A stretch of 64,000 nt of DNA, taken from positions 1 to 64,000 of the IMG/VR virus record IMGVR_UViG_3300032242_002920; one strand, 5' to 3'. This DNA comes from a virus. Below the pieces are notes generated by a model. The model made no database searches, had not been told where the DNA came from, and was given only the letters and a program-made list of their open reading frames with translations. Both the position numbers and the translations under genes were made by a program. Shown here piece after piece: positions 23,034 through 30,963 of the stretch (position 1 is its first letter; the number at the start of each line of letters is the position of its first letter).

Positions 23034-25841
23034 ATGTCCGCTAAGTTTAAAAATGGTATAGATGTAAACTCGCAGAAAATTACCTCTGTTGCAGATCCTG
23101 CTGCATCAACTGATGCTACAACGAAGAATTACGTTGATACTCAAGATGCTCTTAATGCTAAATTAGCCTCTGCTAATACTTTTACTGCTGCTAACACTAT
23201 TGCCCCTACTTCTACAACCGCAGTACCCTTAACACTTAAGGGTACCTCAAGTCTTGGATCATCTCTTTCTGGTTTGGTAGTAACTACTTCAAACGCAACC
23301 GCCACTGCAACATTAACTGCCACCGGAGGTAGTCTTTCCGCAACAGGCCTTCAGCCTTATACTACATATGCCATTTCTTCCTCTGGTATTCCCAGCATAA
23401 CTAAAGATCCAACTGTAGCTTCTGGTCAAACCGGTTATACAGCATATACTTTTACTACTCGCGGCACTATTTCAACTTCAACAACGGTTGGTACTGATCC
23501 CGGTTCAAGTGGTACAACAATTACCGTTGCCAGCACCGCAGGTTTTTCATATACTGGAACAATTCAAATTGATAGTGAGCAAATTACTTATACGGGTTTA
23601 ACGGGAACAACTTTTACTGGATGCACTAGAGGCGCAAATTCTACAACTGCTGCTGCTCACACTGCTGGGGCAACGGTTACTTTTGCAGGTATGCCAATAT
23701 TTTTGAGTCCAACTCCTTCTGGTGTTACAGCCGCAACTAATGCTGCCGCAACAGTAACTTTATCTGCCGATATATCCGATGTAAGTGATGTTAATAATAA
23801 TGTGTTGGCAAAATTTGATCAAACTGGTTCATTAACTTTAAATAATGGTTTGATTATTAATAGGAGCATGTATACAGCAACATGGCCAGTTGTCATTAAT
23901 ACTGAAAGTTCATCATTTAGCTCTTCAGCAACAACGTATTATTACACCGTTGTTCCAGTATTTTCAAATGGCGACGGATTTGTAGCAACAACAAATGCAT
24001 CTACAACTTCAACCGCTTCTGGTTATGTGAGGCAAACGCAAACTACAGTTAATAATACAAATACCGTTACTTTGAATTGGGTTCAAACTGCGGGCGCGAT
24101 TGGTTACAAAATTTATCGCAATACGTCCAACGCTTTTACTGCATCCGGTCTACTTTTAACCACAATTACTAGCGGATCAATTACATCTTACAAAGATACA
24201 GGAACAAGTACTTCGGGTGCCGCTCCAGCCGGGGTATCATCAATGAACCAATACGCTTTTGCAATTTACGATCATGCCGGTACTGCTGCGTTTACCGTCA
24301 ACAGGGCTTTTGCAAATACTGCTATCAACAACGGTCTACAAGTTGGGCAGTCTGGCTCTGGCGGCGCTGGTACTTTGGTTTCGCCATCTTATGCCCTAAA
24401 CACGCAAGGAAGCTCGTCTACTGCTATTCCATTACTTGCTAGGTCAAGAGTTGATCAAACTCTAGATATTTTAAGAATTTCAGATCAAAATAACAGCATT
24501 TATGCTTCATTTGATAATTTTGGCAATTTAAAAAATAATGGTACAAATGTTTATGTTAATGCTTTGTCAGTTCCTTCTCCTTCTGCTGCATTGGCTTCGG
24601 GAGGATCGTTAACGGTTAGCACACAATACAATTATCAGGTTACGGCTGTTAACCCTCAGGGAGAAACAACGGTTAGCTCAACTGTAAATGTTACCCCCAC
24701 ATCCGGTAACCAGACTGCATCATTGTCTTGGACGCAAATTCCCGGTGCTTCTGGCTATAAAATTTATAGAGCGACTGGTGCAAGTCCAACATGGACGGGC
24801 GCACAATACATTCCAGTATCTGGAACTCAACAAACAACTGCTAGCTCTACAACAACAAATACATATAACGATACAGGAACAACTCCGTTTTCATCAGCAT
24901 CTGTATCGGGAACGACTGTCACTCTTACAACGTCTGTGGCTCACGGACTTTATGGCGGTCAACTTGTTTCTTTTTCAGGGTTTGCAAATAATGCAGGCAC
25001 GAACTGGACAACTCTTAACTCTGGTTCTTATGCAGTTTCTCTCAATAGCTCAACACAGTTTACTATTACTGTTTCATCTAGCACACCAACAAGTACCGCT
25101 ACATTAACAAATGCTTATTTTGCCGGTACCGCTCCAACCGCTCCTACTGGAACTAAATTAATTACTCAAGCTTGGAATGGTCAAACAGGAAATATTCAAG
25201 AATGGCAAAACAGTTCTGGTACTGCATTAACTAAAGTTGATGCCTCTGGCAATTTAACTGCGGCATCTATTATTAAAACTGGAGGAACATCATCTCAACT
25301 TCTCAAAGCAGATGGATCTGTTGTAAACTATGCCTCGCCTTGGGTAACTGTTTCTGAAAAATCAGGAACCATATCGGCAATTAACGGATTTCAATATATT
25401 CTTGGTAATAATAACGCAACCGTAATTAGTACAGCAACTACTGGCGCGGGTCACACTTTTTATCTCGATCCAGCCGATTATACAGTTAGCGGATTTACTA
25501 CTAACTGGAGGTTAATAGTTACTGGTCTAACAAATACCAATACCACAATTAGCGGTTCAACCAGAGTCGTTGCTTCGCTTTATCCAGCCGTTGCTGCAAC
25601 AACAACAACAGCGGGAAGCACCGCTCCGTCTATCAACGGATTACTTCAATATTTAGCAACTAATGTTCCGGCAGTAAGCGCGACATATTCGTTAATTAAT
25701 GCCACTAGCTCTACTTATACTTCAACATTTAATGGTGCCGGACTTTATGCATTAACAATATATGCACCATCGGGTTCAATCAGTGGCACAAACTTTGCCG
25801 CACAGTTTACAGTTCAATTACAAGTAAGATATACTGCTTAA
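23034..25841 (+). CDS. Tail fibre protein 4 with Fn3-like repeats, 935 aa
   Basis: Preceded by AAAGGGGC as ribosome-binding site. After a short DATTKNYVDTQ start, several modules follow: a GTIQIDSEQITYTG...FTGCTRGANST module near 178-220; an Fn3-like module near 292-410 (TTYYYTVVPVFSNGDG...GAIGYKIYRNTS); a second near 514-625 (TQYNYQVTAVNPQGET...GASGYKIYRAT); and an AHGLYGGQLVSFSG module near 634. The C-terminus carries a GLTNTNTTISGST tip. Fn3-like modules bind carbohydrate weakly in some phages. A host-binding role is inferred. Confidence 0.7.
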   Translation: MSAKFKNGIDVNSQKITSVADPAASTDATTKNYVDTQDALNAKLASANTFTAANTIAPTSTTAVPLTLKGTSSLGSSLSGLVVTTSNATATATLTATGGSLSATGLQPYTTYAISSSGIPSITKDPTVASGQTGYTAYTFTTRGTISTSTTVGTDPGSSGTTITVASTAGFSYTGTIQIDSEQITYTGLTGTTFTGCTRGANSTTAAAHTAGATVTFAGMPIFLSPTPSGVTAATNAAATVTLSADISDVSDVNNNVLAKFDQTGSLTLNNGLIINRSMYTATWPVVINTESSSFSSSATTYYYTVVPVFSNGDGFVATTNASTTSTASGYVRQTQTTVNNTNTVTLNWVQTAGAIGYKIYRNTSNAFTASGLLLTTITSGSITSYKDTGTSTSGAAPAGVSSMNQYAFAIYDHAGTAAFTVNRAFANTAINNGLQVGQSGSGGAGTLVSPSYALNTQGSSSTAIPLLARSRVDQTLDILRISDQNNSIYASFDNFGNLKNNGTNVYVNALSVPSPSAALASGGSLTVSTQYNYQVTAVNPQGETTVSSTVNVTPTSGNQTASLSWTQIPGASGYKIYRATGASPTWTGAQYIPVSGTQQTTASSTTTNTYNDTGTTPFSSASVSGTTVTLTTSVAHGLYGGQLVSFSGFANNAGTNWTTLNSGSYAVSLNSSTQFTITVSSSTPTSTATLTNAYFAGTAPTAPTGTKLITQAWNGQTGNIQEWQNSSGTALTKVDASGNLTAASIIKTGGTSSQLLKADGSVVNYASPWVTVSEKSGTISAINGFQYILGNNNATVISTATTGAGHTFYLDPADYTVSGFTTNWRLIVTGLTNTNTTISGSTRVVASLYPAVAATTTTAGSTAPSINGLLQYLATNVPAVSATYSLINATSSTYTSTFNGAGLYALTIYAPSGSISGTNFAAQFTVQLQVRYTA

Positions 25842-25879
25842 CCTACTAAATACTCTACTACGAAGGAATAACTTATAGA

Positions 25880-26659
25880 ATGGCATATATTGGCGTCAAT
25901 ATTTACTCTTATAACAGCGGCATCACCTATGACAAGGGAGATATCGTAGCAGATTCATCTGCGGCACAGGTTTATGGAACTGTAACCGCTGCTATTGCAG
26001 GCGCGACTCAATTAACTCTTACTGCGACTGCTGGTACCCCGGCAGTTGGTATGGTCATTTCATCCTTAAATGGAGTCGGCATTCCCGCCGGTACTACTAT
26101 CACCTCAGTCTCAGGATCTAGCTCATATACGGTTGGTTTGAGTCAAGCTTTGACCGTGCCGCTTGCTAACGGTTCTAGGGTTGGAGCCGCCCTTTATTGG
26201 CAGTCCGCTGTCAATAACAATAAGGGTAATACTCCATCAGTATCTTCTCCTTTTTGGACCGCTCAACCAGTTGCCGCTGATGCTACGGTTAACCTTGCAC
26301 AAAACGGACTTACGCCTTATACTTGGGTATTTGATGGCACTAACGGTACGCTTACTACCGATGCCCTTAAAGTTGAAACGCATGATAAATTTACTGGAAC
26401 CGTTTTTAATACTGGAGCCGCTGGCAACCTTTACATTCAGCAAAGCTCGGATGGTAAGAACTGGGATTATGTCTCTTCGGCAGTAGCAACTGCATCGGCA
26501 ACCATCGATAATCGTTACGGCACACTTGCCGGTTTCTCAAATAAGTTTTCAGAAGAAGTAATTGCACCCTACATTCGACTTAAGTTTGTTTACGCTGCTA
26601 CTCTTCCAACAGTATTTAGGCTCAACGCCCGCACATCTGACTCTGGCGTTAAGTATTAG
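25880..26659 (+). CDS. Fibre-tip protein with interrupted chitin-binding-like module, 259 aa
   Basis: Residues 1-130 look like a CBM5/12-type module (ITYDKGDIV... YWQSAVNNNKGNTPSVSSPFWT) split by an insert (about residues 35-105) with TLTATAGTPAVGMVISS and PAGTTITSVSG. The C-terminal half is a beta-sandwich-like tip (FTGTVFNTGAAGNLYIQQSSDGKNWDYVSS... YIRLKFVYAA) seen in phage fibres. AAGGAA lies upstream, and the bases ATAACTTATAGA abut the ATG. A carbohydrate-binding role is inferred. It closes the adhesion module. Confidence 0.6.
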   Translation: MAYIGVNIYSYNSGITYDKGDIVADSSAAQVYGTVTAAIAGATQLTLTATAGTPAVGMVISSLNGVGIPAGTTITSVSGSSSYTVGLSQALTVPLANGSRVGAALYWQSAVNNNKGNTPSVSSPFWTAQPVAADATVNLAQNGLTPYTWVFDGTNGTLTTDALKVETHDKFTGTVFNTGAAGNLYIQQSSDGKNWDYVSSAVATASATIDNRYGTLAGFSNKFSEEVIAPYIRLKFVYAATLPTVFRLNARTSDSGVKY

Positions 26660-26667
26660 GTGACATT

Positions 26668-29600
26668 ATGGATCATAAAGGTCCTGAGCACCATTACGAC
26701 GAAATTGAATGCCCCGGATGCGGATCATTCTTTCAACAGGGAGAGATTCAACCAGAGACGGTTCACAATAGCTGCCCAGATTGCGGCTATGATCTCCGTT
26801 CTGGTACCGGAGGTCGTCCTTATCGAGGCCAACCCTCGCCTGTTAATTCAGAAATGACCGAGCGTAATACTCCACTTGATGGAGCATCAGGTGATAGAGG
26901 CGGAAATCCTCTTGGCGAAGGCATCCTTGCTGGGCTTAAGGATAAAATGAATTGGGAAGAAATTGCTGAGCTTGATGAAGCAACTGAACCTGCCGGTCTT
27001 GGCGAAACTCATCCAGTCAAGGATAATCAGTGGAAACCCGGTGATCGCTCAGACCGCGCCAATGGTAGAGACGAAATGCTTGGTTCCGTGCGCAAATCAA
27101 ATGAGGATTGGGATCAAATTATTGAAGATTTTGAACAAGCTTCTGAAAGGGCTAAAGAGGTCAATGATCTTGAACGCGTCGCTGTTGCTAGTTGGTTAGA
27201 ACATACCGGCGCAGAAGAGTTTCCAATTGACCACCTTGGGTGGGACATCGTTGACGTTGTAGAGCCTTCTAAGGAGTTTACAGAGGCTTCTAATAAATAT
27301 TCGATGCCACTCCCCAAAGGTATTACAGATAATTTACACGAGGCTTTAATTAAAACTAACGCTTGGGTCGAAAATCCAGAGGAAAATGGCAAACTTCGTC
27401 CTTATAAAGAGTACTGGTCTGTGATCAGGCCAAAGACAAGTCAAGGATCAATTCAAATCGGAGTAGAAGACCCTCACATGGCGGATATTATTAATGATGT
27501 AGCTAGAACAGATAACCTGTCTGCTTTAAGTAAAGCTAGCAATACTAAAAATTCAGCATTTCTTGCAGCCCTTCCCGAATTAGCGGCTGGATTAGCTGCT
27601 GGTACAGTGGGATTAGGCGATGTTGCCGGAGTTGCTGGCCCTGCGCTTGCCGGTCATGCCTTAATGAGCGGAGTTGAGGACGTTGCTAACGAGGCACTTG
27701 GCGATCCCGGTCAAATTCCAAATATGCCAATGCAAGATGCTGCTGCTGGCGGACCCGGAAGCGGAGTAACTTCTTCTCATATTGCCACTTACGGCGATGA
27801 ATACGAGCATCCAAGCTCAATTACTCGTCGTATTGAAGATCCCGTTAATGGTGGCATTGACCCACATCAGCGTACAGATGAAAGCAATGATGATTGGGCT
27901 TATGACATGCTTGATGTAAACGAAATGGGTCAATCTAAAGATCCTAAAGGGGCAGATGACGTTAAAGAGCGTCATAAGAGGATGTTTACAACTAACGAGG
28001 ATAAAAAGACTGAAAAGAATCTAGCCGATTCCGAATCAATTCAAAAGTTTCTTAATTTTCTTCCGCTTGTTATGGAATTTTTTAATTCTCCTGAGCCGGG
28101 AGCAGAAGACCCAATCATGCAATCAATTCATGAGGGACTTAATGCAGAGTTTCCCGGTTACCTAGGCGAAGCCGTCCCAGAGGAAGAAAATCAAATTCTT
28201 CTCTTTTTTGGAGACGAGCCAAAGAAAGGTGATAAGAAAAGCAATGCTTTTGGACCCTCTTCTTTGGTAACTGATACGCCAGCTTCTTCACAAATGTCGC
28301 TAGGACAAGAGCATCCTACAACTATGAATAAATGTCATAATTGTGGCGCTGTATTAGACGCATCAGATAAAATTTGCCCCAAGTGCAGTGCTGCTAACGC
28401 GATGGGCGATTCAGCAGAATCGGGTTCTAGCCCAGCTTGGCCTTATGGAACTGCACAAAATCTCGTTCAACCTTACATGGGCAAAGTTCGCACGGCATCG
28501 GATCAGCAAGGTCCGCATACTGATGCTCAACAAGCTGCCGTCGCTGATCTTTTGATTGAACAGGGTCGCGAAGATGAAGTTGGAAACATGCTTGAAAAGC
28601 CTTATGAATATCATGAGGAATTGGCAATTGTTCAAAAGAAAGATCCACTTTTAGGTGAAGATCCAGAAGATCAACCAATGCCTCCAATGGAACAACCTGT
28701 TCAAAATCAAGGTATGCCTCCGGGAATTCCGCCAATGCAAGCTCCAACTCCCGGAGATTTAGGAGGAGGAATGCCTTCACCAATTGCATCTTCTATGCTT
28801 AAAGCTGCATTTAAGTATGGATCTGATAACGTTGCTGGAACTTGTCCAAAATGCGATAGTCATACTACTAAAATGGTTCAACAAGATGGCGTTTCTAAAT
28901 GTCATACTTGCAAGCATCAATGGCAAGATGAAACTTTTGAAAAAGCAGATGGCGACTCTAGCAATGCCAGCACTACGGCAAGTTTTTATCAATCTTTAAA
29001 TATTGATGAGCTTGGAAGCCCCGAGCCTGTTAGTCACATCGACTCATTTAGTGAACCTGAAGAAGAGATTGAAATTGATGATAGTTCACATACTTGGAAA
29101 GACGAGGATGGGGACGATATTCAGGAAGGAAAGGAATATGAAATCTATGCTAATGATTACGATATTCCAGATGTTGGTCGCGTAAATGAAGTCAAGCCAG
29201 ATGCGATTAGCTATACAATTGATAGCGACGGCGGCCTGCAAACAACTATTGAAATTGATCGAAAAGAAGCCGATCTTAATGGTTACCGTTTTGTTCCTGC
29301 CAACGAAGTTTCAGAGTCAAATCCCCATGGAATTGAACAAAATATGGATTCTAAGCCAGTGCCAGTTCCCGGAGAGAGCACAGATCTTTCAACGCCACAT
29401 AGAGAAATTGGAGCGTCAGCTAAAATGTCAAATTACGAACAACTTATCCAAGAAGCCCGCAATTGGCTTCTTGAGCTTGATGGACCCGCAGTCTTCAGAG
29501 AATTTGAAGGCCTAGATTGGGAAGATTACGCTGATGAAATTAACGCCTTGTCTCCTGATCAAGTGCATCAAGCAATTGATACCCATTATGGTGGAGGCTG

Positions 29601-29805
29601 GAATGAGTTTATTAGTAATTTACAACCCGGCCCACCTCCATCGGGTCCAATTATTGGTAAAACTGCCGGTAAACATTATACCCCAATGGAGCAGCGCGAG
29701 CTTATTGACGAATATGGTCAAGCCCGCAATGCTGATAAATTAGACCTTGAGGGAACGCATTACATTGAGTCTTCGCTCGATGATTCTTTTCTTTTCGGTT
29801 GCTAA
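26668..29805 (+). CDS. Large zinc-ribbon head-module protein, 1045 aa
   Basis: I do not recognise the full protein. Three zinc-ribbons are visible: C15/C18/C36/C39; C556/C559 with a second pair near 571-574; and C726/C729 with a pair near 744-747. A hydrophobic Gly/Ala stretch near 295-330 (LPELAAGLAAGTVGLGDVAGVAGPALAG) could be membrane-active. Long acidic linkers and a Pro/Met/Gln-rich region (near 665-705) fill much of the rest, and a helical C-terminal domain ends GTHYIESSLDDSFLFGC. AGGTGA precedes the ATG. Its place upstream of the prohead protease suggests an internal head protein, scaffold or ejected protein. Confidence 0.5.
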   Translation: MDHKGPEHHYDEIECPGCGSFFQQGEIQPETVHNSCPDCGYDLRSGTGGRPYRGQPSPVNSEMTERNTPLDGASGDRGGNPLGEGILAGLKDKMNWEEIAELDEATEPAGLGETHPVKDNQWKPGDRSDRANGRDEMLGSVRKSNEDWDQIIEDFEQASERAKEVNDLERVAVASWLEHTGAEEFPIDHLGWDIVDVVEPSKEFTEASNKYSMPLPKGITDNLHEALIKTNAWVENPEENGKLRPYKEYWSVIRPKTSQGSIQIGVEDPHMADIINDVARTDNLSALSKASNTKNSAFLAALPELAAGLAAGTVGLGDVAGVAGPALAGHALMSGVEDVANEALGDPGQIPNMPMQDAAAGGPGSGVTSSHIATYGDEYEHPSSITRRIEDPVNGGIDPHQRTDESNDDWAYDMLDVNEMGQSKDPKGADDVKERHKRMFTTNEDKKTEKNLADSESIQKFLNFLPLVMEFFNSPEPGAEDPIMQSIHEGLNAEFPGYLGEAVPEEENQILLFFGDEPKKGDKKSNAFGPSSLVTDTPASSQMSLGQEHPTTMNKCHNCGAVLDASDKICPKCSAANAMGDSAESGSSPAWPYGTAQNLVQPYMGKVRTASDQQGPHTDAQQAAVADLLIEQGREDEVGNMLEKPYEYHEELAIVQKKDPLLGEDPEDQPMPPMEQPVQNQGMPPGIPPMQAPTPGDLGGGMPSPIASSMLKAAFKYGSDNVAGTCPKCDSHTTKMVQQDGVSKCHTCKHQWQDETFEKADGDSSNASTTASFYQSLNIDELGSPEPVSHIDSFSEPEEEIEIDDSSHTWKDEDGDDIQEGKEYEIYANDYDIPDVGRVNEVKPDAISYTIDSDGGLQTTIEIDRKEADLNGYRFVPANEVSESNPHGIEQNMDSKPVPVPGESTDLSTPHREIGASAKMSNYEQLIQEARNWLLELDGPAVFREFEGLDWEDYADEINALSPDQVHQAIDTHYGGGWNEFISNLQPGPPPSGPIIGKTAGKHYTPMEQRELIDEYGQARNADKLDLEGTHYIESSLDDSFLFGC

Positions 29806-29841
29806 CCTTGAAAACACCTTCGAACTAGAAAGTAAAAAGTG

Positions 29842-30756
29842 ATGGAATATACAACACGCACAGTAACATCTTCCGAGGGTCTTTCACAGACCGAGGCCCT
29901 CATTTCCCTTCAGGAGCATCCTGAATTTAAGTCCGGTACTCGTATTACCGGCATTTACAACCAAGGCGGTCGCTGGATTGCTAAACTTGAAGAGCCTAAG
30001 GTTGCCAATGAGAATCCTTTTGAAGAGGATATTGAGGAATCACCCGCTGAACTTCATGAAGAAAAGCATGAGGAGCATGAGGAATCAGAATCTCCCCTTG
30101 AAGAGCTTGAAGAGCATGAGGGCGAGGATCACGAAGATTCAGAAGAAAAGAAGATCAAGCAACTTGAAAAAAAGATTGACCTTCTTCTTGATGCCCTTGG
30201 AATTAGCGAAAAAGGCGAAGAGCCTAAGCTTCCAGAGGCTCCCGATGCCCCTGCTGCCGACCTTCCTGCCGCTCCAGCCCCTAAGGGCGGTCCAGCAAAG
30301 TCCGATCCACTTCCTCCCGGATCTGGCGCAAAACTTAAGCCCGGTGAGGTTCCCAACAAGCCCGGTATGACTCCAGTTGGCGCTCCTGCGTTTGCTTCTG
30401 TCAAAACTGCTGGCTGTGATGGTTCTTGTGACGAGGGTTCTTGCGAACATTGCGATAAACAGCGCAAGGAAGCTACCTCAGTTCCACCAAATGCTGTTGG
30501 CATGAGCGCTACTGATAGTGCTGCAACCGCACCTGAATCAAATGAGGCAGATTGCGCCCGCTGTGGTGGATCCGATCCTAGTTGCACTCAATGCTCAGGT
30601 CAAACTGTAGCTTCTTTTACAGCTTCAAGGTTAGATCCTGAGCGCGAATTGACTATCCGTCAAGCTAAGGCTGGACTTGAAAATGAATTTAAGGGATTCA
30701 AAGTTTCAAGAATTAAGCGCGATGGAGATTACCTTCACGCCCTAATTTCACGATAA
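29842..30756 (+). CDS. Acidic Cys-rich head-module protein, 304 aa
   Basis: The N-terminal 55 residues form a small domain (TSSEGLSQTEALISLQEHPEF, then ITGIYNQGGRWIAKLEEPK). Residues 60-130 are a very acidic Glu/His coiled-coil-like region. A Pro/Ala-rich linker follows, then clusters of cysteines (CDGSCDEGSCEHCDKQ and CARCGGSDPSCTQCSGQ) likely to bind zinc, then a C-terminal helix-strand repeat (LTIRQAKAGLENEFKGFKVSRIKRDGDYLHALIS). An in-frame GTG sits one codon upstream. It may be a scaffold or core partner of the neighbouring protease. Unproven. Confidence 0.55.
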   Translation: MEYTTRTVTSSEGLSQTEALISLQEHPEFKSGTRITGIYNQGGRWIAKLEEPKVANENPFEEDIEESPAELHEEKHEEHEESESPLEELEEHEGEDHEDSEEKKIKQLEKKIDLLLDALGISEKGEEPKLPEAPDAPAADLPAAPAPKGGPAKSDPLPPGSGAKLKPGEVPNKPGMTPVGAPAFASVKTAGCDGSCDEGSCEHCDKQRKEATSVPPNAVGMSATDSAATAPESNEADCARCGGSDPSCTQCSGQTVASFTASRLDPERELTIRQAKAGLENEFKGFKVSRIKRDGDYLHALISR

Positions 30757-30757
30757 A

Positions 30758-30934
30758 ATGGTTCCTACTCCCGAGGAGATTATTATCAAAGAGTTTAATA
30801 CTCTTCGGGGCAGAATTCTTGGCCTTATTGAATCTTGGGGTTTACCTGAGAAGCAAGAACGCGGTTGCAAGGCTACTTTTAAATCTTTAACTTATGATGC
30901 TGAACGGGCAATCAAGGATACTATAACTAAATAA
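30758..30934 (+). CDS. Small helical protein, 58 aa
   Basis: A complete short frame one base after the previous stop: it begins MVPTPEEIIIKEFNTLRGRI and continues LGLIESWGLPEKQERGCKATFKSL in two amphipathic helices joined by the turn GLPEKQERG. The composition and the tight packing argue for a real gene, although no strong Shine-Dalgarno sequence is seen. Unknown function within the head module. Confidence 0.55.
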   Translation: MVPTPEEIIIKEFNTLRGRILGLIESWGLPEKQERGCKATFKSLTYDAERAIKDTITK

Positions 30935-30963
30935 TTTAGTTTATCCGTCACTTAAGAGGCGAT

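Noticed and set aside
11987-25841. Short repeats in fibre genes as a CRISPR array
   Set aside because: They are in-frame coding repeats of Gly/Ser/Thr-rich protein with no constant repeat-spacer spacing.
30129-30587. Ser/Ala/Gly-rich minus frame in the acidic protein gene
   Set aside because: Complement of a low-complexity Glu/Pro/Ala coding stretch; no start signal.
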